Assembly: GCF_003598715.1 (NCBI RefSeq)
Contig: NZ_QZFU01000036.1
Coordinates: forward strand, 186,001-250,000
Reading direction: 5' to 3'
DNA: 64,000 nucleotides
Origin: Nocardia panacis
GTDB lineage: Bacteria > Actinomycetota > Actinomycetes > Mycobacteriales > Mycobacteriaceae
Shown in pieces: positions 25,929-34,235 of the stretch. How positions within the stretch are numbered: position 1 is the stretch's first letter; every line of letters begins with the position of its first letter. The position numbers were made by a program, and so were the translations under genes. Below the pieces are notes generated by a model that did no database searches, was not told the DNA's origin, and saw nothing but the letters and a program-made list of their open reading frames with translations.

Positions 25929-27365
25929 ATGGGCCGGTCGCCGGGCGCGTTGGACCTCGCCTACTCACTGACCGAGGCGGCGGCGGCACTGCGCGCCGGC
26001 GCGGTCAGCGCGACGGAATTGCTGGAGCGGGCGCTCGCGAACGCCGACGCCCACGACGGCGAGATCGGTGTGTTCCTCAGCCGTTTCGATGAGCGGGCAC
26101 GCGAACAGGCGGCAGCGGTCGATGATCGGATCGCGGCGGGTGCGCCACTGGCGCCATTGGCGGGAATACCGGTGGGCCTCAAGGATATTTTCGCCCACCC
26201 GCACGCACCCACCACAGCGCAGAGCCTGGTGCTCGACCCGGAGTGGGCGCGGTCGGTGGGTGCGAGTGTCGTGGCCCGCAGGTTGCAGGCAGCGGGCGCG
26301 ATCGTGGTCGGCAAGACCACGACCCTCGAATTCGCGATCGGTGTTCCCGACCCGCGGACCCCTTTTCCAGTGCCGCGCAATCCGTGGGATCTCGAATGCT
26401 GGGCGGGCGGTTCGAGTTCCGGATCCGGCAGCGGTCTCGCCGCGGGGATGTTCCTCGGCGCGGTCGGCTCCGATACCGTGGGCAGTATCCGAATTCCAGC
26501 CGCCTTCAACGGGATCACCGGATTGAAGCCGACCTTCGGCCGTATCCCGAAATCGGGGATGGTTCCGCTGGGGTACACCCTCGATCATGTCGGACCGATG
26601 GCGCGCACCGCCGCCGACTGCGCGCTACTGCTTTCGGTGCTCGCCGGGCACGACGCCTCCGACACCTACAGTGCGCCCGTCCCGGTCTCCGACTATCCGG
26701 CGGCACTGACCGGTGACCTGCGCGGAATCACCATCGGCGTGGACACTCTCGACCGGTACGCCACCGGCGGTATCGATCCCGCGCAACCCGCCCGCTTCGC
26801 CGCCGCCATCGACATTCTTCGGCAAGCGGGCGCCGCCATTGTCGAGGTCGAGGTGCCGATGTACGCGGAAGCCACCGCTGTCGACATAGTCGTCATGGCC
26901 GCCGAATCGCACGCATACCACCGGGGCGATCTGCTGACCCGATGGGACGATTACGGCCGCGCCACCCGCGTCTCCCTCGCCGCGGGCGAGGTGGTCAGCG
27001 GCGCGGATTATGTTCAGGCGCAACGCGTCCGCCGTATCGCGCAACAGCGCATGCAGGAGATGTTCGACGAGGTCGACCTGATCGCCACCCCGACCGGCCA
27101 CCTGGGCGCACCCCGCCTGGACACCATCGACCCGTACGCGCCGATGAACGCGCTCGCCTCCCTGCACACCGCCTACTGGAACCCCCTCGGCAACCCGACC
27201 CTCGCCATGCCGATCGGCCTCGCCGCGGCAGGCACTCCCCTGTCGCTGTCCCTCAGCGGACGCCTCTTCGACGAATCCCTGGTATTGCGCGCGGCCGACG
27301 CCTACCAACGCCGCACCGAGCACCACCTGTCCACCCCCACCGCCCTCCGGAAGCCGCACCAATGA
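25929..27365 (+). CDS. Amidase signature family hydrolase (copy 1)
   Basis: 478 residues. The Ser-cisSer-Lys triad is intact: Lys85 in VGLKDIF, cis-Ser162 in GGSSSGSGSG and nucleophile Ser186 in SDTVGSIRIPA; the 24-residue Ser spacing matches FAAH. The usual GG before the nucleophile is VG here and AG in the paralogue at 40640. It has allophanate-hydrolase/GatA-like architecture without extra domains. It overlaps the 57-residue small gene by ATGA, an arrangement repeated in the second copy. The amide substrate is unknown. Confidence 0.9.
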   Translation: MGRSPGALDLAYSLTEAAAALRAGAVSATELLERALANADAHDGEIGVFLSRFDERAREQAAAVDDRIAAGAPLAPLAGIPVGLKDIFAHPHAPTTAQSLVLDPEWARSVGASVVARRLQAAGAIVVGKTTTLEFAIGVPDPRTPFPVPRNPWDLECWAGGSSSGSGSGLAAGMFLGAVGSDTVGSIRIPAAFNGITGLKPTFGRIPKSGMVPLGYTLDHVGPMARTAADCALLLSVLAGHDASDTYSAPVPVSDYPAALTGDLRGITIGVDTLDRYATGGIDPAQPARFAAAIDILRQAGAAIVEVEVPMYAEATAVDIVVMAAESHAYHRGDLLTRWDDYGRATRVSLAAGEVVSGADYVQAQRVRRIAQQRMQEMFDEVDLIATPTGHLGAPRLDTIDPYAPMNALASLHTAYWNPLGNPTLAMPIGLAAAGTPLSLSLSGRLFDESLVLRAADAYQRRTEHHLSTPTALRKPHQ

Positions 27366-27535
27366 CAACCTGGACCACCGACCCCACCGAAGCCGCCGCG
27401 GTCGAATCCGTAGCCCAATTCGTCTCCGCCCTGGCCCAATCCCTGCACACCGTCGCCGAGGCCCGCTACACCACCCCGGCCGCCCTGCCCTTGCTTCCAG
27501 CACACTCGGCGGAAGAGATTCCCAACCGTATGTAA
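27362..27535 (+). CDS. 57-residue small protein coupled to amidase copy 1
   Basis: The ATG overlaps the amidase stop. Residues 4-41 (TWTTDPTEAAAVESV... to EARYTTPA) align without gaps to residues 4-41 of the small protein behind amidase copy 2, with 16 of 38 identities including W, TDP, LH and ARY..PA. The protein is mostly one or two amphipathic helices. GatC and AtzG are small helical partners of amidase-family enzymes, so a subunit role is a reasonable inference, but I do not recognise either family here. Confidence 0.7.
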   Translation: MTTWTTDPTEAAAVESVAQFVSALAQSLHTVAEARYTTPAALPLLPAHSAEEIPNRM

Positions 27536-27545
27536 CCCTGGTCGC

Positions 27546-28035
27546 ATGAGTGCGCGTCTGGATTTGCCGATCATTCCCCCGGCGGTGCTGGGCGGGATCG
27601 TCGAGATCGGGCAGCGTGGCGGGTGGGGATGCTGGGGGTGGCGATGCGCTCGTGTGCCACGGTCGGCGAGGCGGTGGCGGTGGGGATGCAATGGCATCTG
27701 GCGTCGGGCAGTCTGATGGATCTCGAGATCGAACGGCTCGACGATGTCATGGCGCTGCGGATGCACGAGCGGTGGCCGAACCGCAGTTGCTGAGCTTCGT
27801 GGTCGAGGAAGTCCTGTGCAGCACAATCGTTTTCCTGCGATCGGTGGTCGGATCGGGGTGGTCGCCGACGCGGGTGCAGCCGAGTTACCCGCCGCCGCCG
27901 TGGGCGCGCCGCCGCAGGCTCGCGGCGGCGGGCGAGAGCTTCCACGCGGTGCGCGATCGGGTCCGCGAACGTCGCGCCAGCTATTTGCTGCGCGATTCGA
28001 CGCTGCCGGTCGCGGTGATCGCTCAGCACGCCACA
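27546..28035 (+). pseudogene. Decayed AraC-family regulator
   Basis: Pieces of an AraC protein of the arabinose_bd type appear in order but in different frames. The N-terminus MSARLDLPIIPPAVLGGIVEIG is followed by a deletion. Next come GMLGVAMRSCATVGEAVAVGM, a shift near 27775-27790, then LLSFVVEEVLCSTIVFL. After another loss comes the first helix-turn-helix part RRLAAAGESFHAVRDRVRERR, STLPVAVIAQHA. The last helix and tail are missing. The order is as in intact AraC genes, so this is a real relic. It may have regulated amidase copy 1. Confidence 0.7.
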
Positions 28036-28079
28036 CCGTCACCAACGTCCATGATCAGTACACCCAGGGACAGCCCTCC

Positions 28080-28505
28080 TCACAACTCTCGTTCGACAGC
28101 GCGAACCGTCCCCTGGGCGCTCGCGCACAACACCGGAGCACCCTCGGCGGGGATCGCGAAAACCTGGCACTCGCAAACCGCTTGGCGGCGGGTGGCATCG
28201 ATGACGCGGGCGACCGCACGCAGCCGGACACCGGCGGCAGGCCGCAGGTAGGTGATGGAGAATCCGGCGGTCAGCACATTCGCCCCGAGGGTGGCGCCAC
28301 CGGCATAGGTGATGGTGTTGTCGGCGAGGTAGGCGAGCACGCCGCCGTGAACGTAGCCGAATTGCTGGCGCAGTTCGTCGCGGATCGGGATCTCGAGGGT
28401 GGCGCCCTCGGGGCCGAAGGCGGTCAGTTCGGCGCCGACCAGGACGCTGAACGGCTGGGCGGCCAGCACGGAGCGGGCAAGATCGAGCGATAGCGCGGTG
28501 GTCAT
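28080..28505 (-). CDS. PaaI-type hotdog thioesterase
   Basis: 141 residues from ATG 28505, overlapping the TetR stop by four bases. The hotdog core FGYVHGGVLAYLADNTITYAGG contains the HGG motif used by PaaI/4HBT-like thioesterases, with ADN as the acidic catalytic position. It probably hydrolyses an acyl- or aryl-CoA thioester and is likely under the control of the TetR regulator with which it is cotranscribed. Confidence 0.87.
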   Translation of the reverse strand: MTTALSLDLARSVLAAQPFSVLVGAELTAFGPEGATLEIPIRDELRQQFGYVHGGVLAYLADNTITYAGGATLGANVLTAGFSITYLRPAAGVRLRAVARVIDATRRQAVCECQVFAIPAEGAPVLCASAQGTVRAVEREL

Positions 28506-29083
28506 CGGGCGGCTCCGTCTTCGTTGTGATCGGGGGTGCGCAGGGTTTCCCATGCCGCCGTGGCGAGTTCGTCGGCGATGGCGGTCGGGGCGGTCGTCGA
28601 TATGCCCTCGAGCCAGTGGCGGGCATATACCTGGGTCGGACCCAGCCACAGGGCATAGAGCAGATCGAGGGGCAGATCGCGCACCGTGCCGTATCCGACG
28701 TGGGTGCGCCACCAGCGGTGGGTATTGCGGAGGAATTCGCGATTGCTCTCGCTGTCGCGGGTGCTGAGCGGCCGCGCCGAGACCAGAACCTTCGCGCGGC
28801 TCTGGTTCTCGGTCACCCAGCGCAGTTGTTGGCGCACAGCGCCGGTCACGCCGTCGCGGGCATCGGTCGCCTCGCCCAGCACACCCCAGAAGGCGCGCTG
28901 ATAGTCGGCCATGGCGTGCTCCCAGACCTGTCGGTACAGGTCCGACTTGTCCGGGAAGTGGTGGTACAGCGCGCCGACACTGGCGCCCGCCGCCGCGCGG
29001 ATCTGCCCGAGGGTGGTGTCGACCGCGCCGTGCTCGGCGAACTGCTGTTCGGCCGCCAGCAGCAACCGATCTCTGATCTTCAC
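28502..29083 (-). CDS. TetR-family regulator
   Basis: 193 residues from GTG 29083. The longer ATG at 29143 would run through the hairpin that ends the ribH transcript, so it was rejected. The helix-turn-helix is FAEHGAVDTTLGQIRAAAGAS then VGALYHHFPDKSDLY. The C-terminal domain is helical with several Trp. It is coupled to the thioesterase gene. A short dyad just upstream of the start may be its own operator. Confidence 0.88.
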   Translation of the reverse strand: MKIRDRLLLAAEQQFAEHGAVDTTLGQIRAAAGASVGALYHHFPDKSDLYRQVWEHAMADYQRAFWGVLGEATDARDGVTGAVRQQLRWVTENQSRAKVLVSARPLSTRDSESNREFLRNTHRWWRTHVGYGTVRDLPLDLLYALWLGPTQVYARHWLEGISTTAPTAIADELATAAWETLRTPDHNEDGAAR

Positions 29084-29087
29084 ATCG

Positions 29088-29100
29088 AGAATATTATTCT
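29088..29100. promoter_or_regulatory. Candidate TetR operator/-10 region
   Basis: AGAAT-ATT-ATTCT lies 5 bases upstream of the GTG start of the TetR gene, an A/T-rich island in GC-rich DNA. It could be a -10 element, a repressor site or both. Confidence 0.45.
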
Positions 29101-29103
29101 GTC

Positions 29104-29137
29104 CCGCGGCTGCCGCAAGACAGGGCGGCAGCCGCGG
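29104..29137 (-). terminator. Hairpin terminator of the lumazine synthase gene
   Basis: A perfect 13-bp stem (29104-29116 with 29125-29137, CCGCGGCTGCCGC) with an 8-base loop lies directly after the ribH stop codon on the - strand. Confidence 0.8.
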
Positions 29138-29142
29138 TTTCA

Positions 29143-29589
29143 CTAGACCGCAACCGCGTCCAGTTCGAGTGTGGCCGCGATGGCGTCGGCCAATTCCACA
29201 CCCTTGACCTCGAAGTGGCGGCTGAAATACGCCTGGTGCTCACCGTGCTCATGGAAGTGATGCGGGGTGAGCACCGCCGAGAACACCGGGACATCGGTCT
29301 CGAGTTGGACCCGCATCAGCGCGTCCACCACCGTGGCTGCCACGAAATCGTGCCGATAGATACCGCCGTCGATGACCAGCGCGCAACCGGCCGCCGCGAC
29401 ATACCGGCCGCTATTGGCCAATCGCCTGATACGCAAAGGGATTTCGAAGGCACCGGGAACTTCGATCACATCGACTTCGGTGAATCCGTGCTCCGCGAGC
29501 CGGGTGCGGCAGGCCGCGACCGCCCGGTCGACTATGTCGGCGTGCCAACGCGCGCAGACGAGGGCGATCCGATTCGAGGTGGGTGACAT
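29143..29589 (-). CDS. ribH: 6,7-dimethyl-8-ribityllumazine synthase
   Basis: 148 residues from ATG 29589 (AGGAG eight bases upstream). It condenses 5-amino-6-ribitylaminouracil with dihydroxybutanone phosphate in riboflavin synthesis. Motifs: VCARWHADIVDRA, VPGAFEIPL, ALVIDGGIYRHDFVA and FSAVLTPHHFHEHGEH. The ALVIDGGIYRHDFV segment and the PHHFHEH loop look like the type II (RibH2) lineage rather than the usual CVIRG.T.HFD form. It stands alone, not in a rib operon, and is preceded by an FMN riboswitch. Confidence 0.9.
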   Translation of the reverse strand: MSPTSNRIALVCARWHADIVDRAVAACRTRLAEHGFTEVDVIEVPGAFEIPLRIRRLANSGRYVAAAGCALVIDGGIYRHDFVAATVVDALMRVQLETDVPVFSAVLTPHHFHEHGEHQAYFSRHFEVKGVELADAIAATLELDAVAV

Positions 29590-29599
29590 GGTTCTACTC

Positions 29600-29633
29600 C
29601 TGTTCGCTATGTCACCCAGGGCAACGCGAACAG
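29600..29633 (-). promoter_or_regulatory. Shine-Dalgarno-sequestering stem in riboswitch leader
   Basis: CTGTTCGC and GCGAACAG form a perfect 8-bp stem whose 3' arm ends in the first bases of the AGGAG ribosome site of ribH. This is a plausible translational off-switch downstream of the FMN aptamer. Confidence 0.5.
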
Positions 29634-29664
29634 AGAACACCCGAAAGGAATGTTCCCGATGTCG

Positions 29665-29824
29665 CGTTCTCTTGCATCCGGACTGTGACCGTCGGCTCCG
29701 GGATCACACCGGGATCTGCTGACCCACCGCATCCGAGGACACCGTGGCGCTCGCGGGCTCATGCGTCCGAACCGTCTCGAATGCCATCACCGCCGGTGGG
29801 GAATTCCACCCCGCCCTGAGAACG
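29665..29824 (-). promoter_or_regulatory. FMN riboswitch (RFN element)
   Basis: On the - strand the leader contains the conserved RFN blocks in order: AGGGCGGGGTGGAATTCCCC, ACCGGCGGT, GCCCGCGAGCG, GCCGACGGTCACAGTCCGGAT and GAGAACG. The P1 stem pairs 29818-29824 with 29665-29671. The aptamer binds FMN and should shut off ribH when flavin is plentiful. Confidence 0.93.
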
Positions 29825-29879
29825 TGTACGACCGGACTGTAGCACCACCTGTCGGATCGCCAGAACTGGGAAGTGACGC

Positions 29880-30767
29880 CTAGAGCACTTCGCCGACGGT
29901 GGGATAGGACTCCTGCGCACCCGCTTTGGTGACGGCGAAGGCCGCGACCCGCGCCGCGTAGGCAGCGGCGATGTCCAACGGTTCGGACAACCCGAGCCGC
30001 CAGGCCAGCGCGGCTGTGAAAGCGTCACCGGCGCCGGTGCTGTCCACAGCCCGAACCCGCACTGCCGGAATAAGTTTCATCCCCGCCCCGTCGGCAACCA
30101 AGGCCCCGCGCGAACCGAGGGTCACGACCACCGAACGGGGACCGAGGGCGAGCAAACCGGCGGCCCATTCCTCCGGGACATCCCCCGGCTGCGAACCCAA
30201 CAGCACCCGCGCCTCGTGCTCGTTGACGATCAGCGGATCGGCCGCGGCCAACACCTCATCGGGCAGCGCACGCGGCGGCGAGGGATTCAGCACGAACCGG
30301 TTGTGCGGCCGCAGGTTTCGCACCACCGCCACGACCGTTTCCAACGGAATCTCCAACTGCGCCGAAACCACCCGCGCGTGTTCCAACAGGTCGGCCCGCA
30401 CATCGGCCGGAGTCAGCCTGCCATTGGCTCCGGGCGACACCACAATGCTGTTGTCACCCGACGGATCGACAGTGATCAACGCGACACCTGTCGGCGCACC
30501 GCCAACAAGGACGTGCGAAGTATCGACCCCGGCGGCCCGCTGCGCGTCGAGCAGAAACCGGCCGTGCGCATCGTCGCCCACGCGGGCCAGCAACGCCGTG
30601 CGCGCACCGAGTCGCGCGGCGGCGACCGCCTGGTTGCCGCCCTTCCCACCCGGATGCACCACCAGGTCCGAACCCAACACGGTCTCACCCGCGGCGGGCC
30701 GCCGCTCGACGCGGATCACCAGGTCGGCATTGGCCGATCCGACTACCACCAGGTCGAATTCGCACAT
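29880..30767 (-). CDS. rbsK: Ribokinase
   Basis: 295 residues from ATG 30767 (GGGAGG five bases upstream; an ATG at 30785 overlaps the transporter stop). PfkB-family features: GSANADLVIRVERRPAAGET, substrate motif HPGGKGGNQAVAAARLG and the C-terminal signature DSTGAGDAFTAALAW with the catalytic Asp. It phosphorylates ribose after import by the transporter encoded upstream in the same operon. The operon lacks rbsD. Confidence 0.9.
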   Translation of the reverse strand: MCEFDLVVVGSANADLVIRVERRPAAGETVLGSDLVVHPGGKGGNQAVAAARLGARTALLARVGDDAHGRFLLDAQRAAGVDTSHVLVGGAPTGVALITVDPSGDNSIVVSPGANGRLTPADVRADLLEHARVVSAQLEIPLETVVAVVRNLRPHNRFVLNPSPPRALPDEVLAAADPLIVNEHEARVLLGSQPGDVPEEWAAGLLALGPRSVVVTLGSRGALVADGAGMKLIPAVRVRAVDSTGAGDAFTAALAWRLGLSEPLDIAAAYAARVAAFAVTKAGAQESYPTVGEVL

Positions 30768-30781
30768 CGCCGCCTCCCGCG

Positions 30782-32695
30782 TCATTTGCCGAATCCGGCC
30801 ACATTGTCCTTGGTGACGACCTGCACCGGGACTTTGATCACCGCATCGACCGTTTTGCCCTCGGCGGCGGCCTTGGCGGTGCGGATCGCGATGCGACCGA
30901 GTTCCTTGGGCTGCTGGGCGACCGACGCGTACAGCGTGCCCGCCGCCACCGCCGACAAACCATCCGGCGTGCCGTCGAATCCGACGACCTGCACGGAGCT
31001 GCCCGCCTTCGCGCCGAGCGCCTTGATCGCGCCGAGCGCCATCTCGTCGTTCTCGGCGAAGACACCCTGGATATCCGGGTGGGCCTGGAGCAGGTTGGCC
31101 ATCACGTCCAGTCCCTTGGTCCGGTCGAAGTCGGCGGGCTGCTCGGCGACGACGGTAATTCCCGGATAGTTCTCGAGGCCCTCGGTGAAGCCCGCGCCGC
31201 GTTCCCGACTAGCCGAGGTGCCGGGCCGGCCGCGCAGCACCACGATTGTGCCTCGGCCACCGAGCTTCTCGGCCAGCGCTTTGGCCCCGAGCCTGCCGCC
31301 TTCGACATTGTCGGAGGCGACCAGGGCGGCGGTCTCGGCATTGGACACACCGCGGTCGACCGCGATGACCGGGATGCGGGCCTTGTTGGCGGCGCGGGCG
31401 GCAGGCCCCGCCGCGTCGGAGTCCACCGGGTTGACCACGATCGCACCGAGATTGGTGCTCGTGAAGTTCTGCAATTGGTTGCCCTGCTGGGTCGCGTCGT
31501 TCTGCGCGTCGGTGACGGTCAGGTCGATGCCCAGCTTGTCCGCCTCCTGCTGCGCGCCCTGTCGGATCTGGACGAAGAAGGGGTTGTTCAACGTCGACAG
31601 CGACAATCCCAGTCGGGGCGTGGTGGACGCGGAACCCTTGTGCAGCAGCGACACTGCGCCGATGGCCGCCACCGCGACGACCGCGGCGAGCACATAGGTC
31701 AGCGCCTGACGCGTCTTCCCGACATCCTGCGTCGCCGGAGCCGACCCTGACCTGCGCCGCAACGTATCCAGCAGCACCGCGAGCGCGATGACGACACCGA
31801 TGACCACCTGCTGCCAGAACGCCGACACCGAAAGCAGATTCAGCCCATTGCGCAGCACCGCCAGGATCAGCGCGCCGATCAGCGTGCCCGAAGCCTTGCC
31901 CTTGCCGCCCGCCAGACTCGCCCCGCCGATGACGACGGCCGCGATGGCGTCGAGTTCATAGCCGAGCGCCGCCTGCGGCTGTGCCGAGGACAACCGGGAG
32001 GCGAGCACGATCCCGGCGACAGCGGCGAAAACCCCGGCCAGACCGTAGATCACGACCTTCTGCCGAGACACCCGCAGCCCGGAAAGGCGCGCGGCCTCCT
32101 CATTGCCGCCGATCGCGTACATGGCCCGCCCGATATAGGTGCGCCCCAACACAGCAGCCGTGACCACACCCATCGCGATCATCACCAGTACCGGCACCGG
32201 CAGCCACCCGCCGAGGGTGTCCCCCAGGTGCGACACCGAATCCGGGAAGGGGATCGGACTGCCCTGCGAGATCACCAGCGAAAGACCGCGCGCCACCGAC
32301 AGCATGGCCAGCGTCGCGATGAACGGCGGCAGTTTCCCGTACGCGATGAGCGCGCCGTTGACCACACCGCACCCGAGTCCGGTGGCGAGTCCGAGCAGCA
32401 CCGCCAACCAGACCGGGACACCCGCCGAAGTGGCGCTCCAGGCCAGGACAGTTGCCGAGAGCGCGGCCACCGAGCCGACCGACAGGTCGATGCCCGCCGC
32501 GACGATGACGAAGGTGACACCGAAGGCGAGGATCGCCGTAACCGCCGCCTGCACACCGATATTCAGCACATTGTTAGTGGTCAGGAAGTCACCCGACAGC
32601 GCGGAGAGCACGATCACGAGCAGGATGAGCGCGCTCAGCGCGCCATTGTCGAACAGCAGGCGGCGCAGGCCGTTCGCGCGGGTGTCAGTGGCCAC
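30782..32695 (-). CDS. Sugar ABC transporter: permease fused to binding protein (RbsC-RbsB type)
   Basis: 637 residues. Residues 1 to about 315 are an RbsC-type permease with eight to ten hydrophobic helices, including GIDLSVGSVAALSA and the EAA-like GGNEEAARLSGLRV loop. A linker then leads to a further helix (YVLAAVVAVAAIGAVSLL), and from about 345 to the end there is a periplasmic-binding-protein-like RbsB domain (LGLSLSTLNNPFFVQIRQGA, VNPVDSDAAGPAA, FAENDEMALGAIKAL). The extra helix would anchor the binding domain outside the membrane. The gene overlaps rbsA by 11 bases. The sugar is most likely ribose. Confidence 0.9.
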   Translation of the reverse strand: MATDTRANGLRRLLFDNGALSALILLVIVLSALSGDFLTTNNVLNIGVQAAVTAILAFGVTFVIVAAGIDLSVGSVAALSATVLAWSATSAGVPVWLAVLLGLATGLGCGVVNGALIAYGKLPPFIATLAMLSVARGLSLVISQGSPIPFPDSVSHLGDTLGGWLPVPVLVMIAMGVVTAAVLGRTYIGRAMYAIGGNEEAARLSGLRVSRQKVVIYGLAGVFAAVAGIVLASRLSSAQPQAALGYELDAIAAVVIGGASLAGGKGKASGTLIGALILAVLRNGLNLLSVSAFWQQVVIGVVIALAVLLDTLRRRSGSAPATQDVGKTRQALTYVLAAVVAVAAIGAVSLLHKGSASTTPRLGLSLSTLNNPFFVQIRQGAQQEADKLGIDLTVTDAQNDATQQGNQLQNFTSTNLGAIVVNPVDSDAAGPAARAANKARIPVIAVDRGVSNAETAALVASDNVEGGRLGAKALAEKLGGRGTIVVLRGRPGTSASRERGAGFTEGLENYPGITVVAEQPADFDRTKGLDVMANLLQAHPDIQGVFAENDEMALGAIKALGAKAGSSVQVVGFDGTPDGLSAVAAGTLYASVAQQPKELGRIAIRTAKAAAEGKTVDAVIKVPVQVVTKDNVAGFGK

Positions 32696-34235
32696 GGTGG
32701 GACTCCAGTTCGGTCGAGCTCGGTGTTGTCTGGGTGGGTGATCCGACGGCCAGCGCCATCACGGCGTCCTGCGTCGCGTCCGCGGCGGCGAGTTCGCCCA
32801 CGATCCGGCCCCTGGCCATCACCAGGATCCGGTCGCTCATGCCGAGGACCTCGGGCAGATCGCTGGAGATCATCACGACCGCGGCGCCCGCGGCGGTCAA
32901 TTCATTGATGAGTCGATAGATCTCGACCTTCGCGCCGACATCGATCCCGCGCGTCGGCTCGTCGAGTATCAGGACCTTGGATTCGGCCAGCAGCCATTTG
33001 CCGAGGACGACCTTCTGCTGGTTACCGCCGGAGAGTGTGCGCACCTGCTGGTCGAGACCGGCCATCCGCACGCCGAGCCGCGCCGCGACCTCCCCCGCGG
33101 CCGCGCGCTGCCCGGCGCGGTCGACGAATCCCCCGCGCGCGGCCGAACGCAGCGTGACCAGACCGAGGTTCTCCTCGACCGAGGCGTCGAGCAGCAGGCC
33201 CTGGCCCTTGCGGTCCTCCGGGATCAGACCGATTCCGGCGGCCACCGCCGCATGGACATCATTGCGGCGCAACCGCGCACCCGCGACACGCACGGTGCCC
33301 GCGTCGTAGGGATCCGCGCCGAAAACCGCGCGCACGACCTCGGTCCGACCGGCCCCGACCAGCCCGGCGATGCCGACGACCTCACCGGACCTGACCTCGA
33401 AGTCGACCTCCGCGAAGACACCCGCCCTGGTCAACCCCTCGATGACCAGCAACGCGGCGCCGGTTTCGGCGCGCTCCCTCGGATACTGCTGCTCGATCGA
33501 ACGTCCGACCATCATGCGCACCAGTTCATCGGCGGGCGTGGACGCGGGTGTCCGGCCGACACTGCGGCCGTCGCGCAGGACCGTCACCCGATCGCCCAGC
33601 GCGGCGATCTCGTCCAGGTGGTGGGTGATGAACACGATGCCTACGCCCTCCGCGCGCAGCCCGCGCACGATGACGAACAGCTTGTCGACCTCTTCGGGGG
33701 TTAGCACCGCCGTCGGCTCGTCCATGATCAGCACCCGCGCCCGCAGACTCAACGCTTTCGCGATCTCCACCATCTGCAGGCGGGCGATCCCGAGGTCGCG
33801 CACCTTGGTGTCGGGCGATACCGGCACACCCACCCGCTCGAGCAGTTCGGCCGCCTCGGCGCGCATCCGCTTGCGGTCGATCATCCCGAAACGGCGCGGC
33901 TGCCTGCCCAGGAAGATGTTCTCCGCGACCGTCAATTCGGGGACGAGAGTGAATTCCTGATAGATGGTGGCGATCCCGAGACGCTCGGCATCGCGGGCCG
34001 CGTTGATGCGAACCTCGGTGCCGTCCACCAGGATTCGCCCGCGATCGGGGCGATGCGCGCCCGAGAGCATCTTGATCAGCGTGCTCTTGCCCGCGCCGTT
34101 CTCACCGAGCAGCACATGCACCTCGCCGCGACGCAGGTCGAAATCGACACCGTCCAGGGCGACCACGCCGGGAAAGGATTTGCCGATCCCCTCGAGGCGC
34201 AGCAACTCCTCCGGGTCGCCGGTTCGCTCACTCAC
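32685..34235 (-). CDS. rbsA: Sugar ABC transporter ATP-binding protein (double ABC)
   Basis: 516 residues with two nucleotide-binding halves. The first has Walker A GENGAGKST and Walker B VLIMDEPTAV. The second has a degenerate A site (GLVGAGRTEV), LSGGNQQK and Walker B LILDEPTRGID, as in RbsA/XylG/MglA. It powers the fused permease-binding protein. It overlaps the LacI gene end by four bases and the permease start by 11. Confidence 0.93.
   Translation of the reverse strand: MSERTGDPEELLRLEGIGKSFPGVVALDGVDFDLRRGEVHVLLGENGAGKSTLIKMLSGAHRPDRGRILVDGTEVRINAARDAERLGIATIYQEFTLVPELTVAENIFLGRQPRRFGMIDRKRMRAEAAELLERVGVPVSPDTKVRDLGIARLQMVEIAKALSLRARVLIMDEPTAVLTPEEVDKLFVIVRGLRAEGVGIVFITHHLDEIAALGDRVTVLRDGRSVGRTPASTPADELVRMMVGRSIEQQYPRERAETGAALLVIEGLTRAGVFAEVDFEVRSGEVVGIAGLVGAGRTEVVRAVFGADPYDAGTVRVAGARLRRNDVHAAVAAGIGLIPEDRKGQGLLLDASVEENLGLVTLRSAARGGFVDRAGQRAAAGEVAARLGVRMAGLDQQVRTLSGGNQQKVVLGKWLLAESKVLILDEPTRGIDVGAKVEIYRLINELTAAGAAVVMISSDLPEVLGMSDRILVMARGRIVGELAAADATQDAVMALAVGSPTQTTPSSTELESHRGH

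Noticed and set aside
29083..29143. N-terminal extension of the TetR gene to ATG 29143
   Set aside because: These codons are the ribH terminator hairpin; the TetR domain begins right after GTG 29083.
32228..32908. + strand frame antisense to the sugar transporter genes
   Set aside because: Arg/Asp/Gln-rich product typical of antisense frames in high-GC genes; no start signal.
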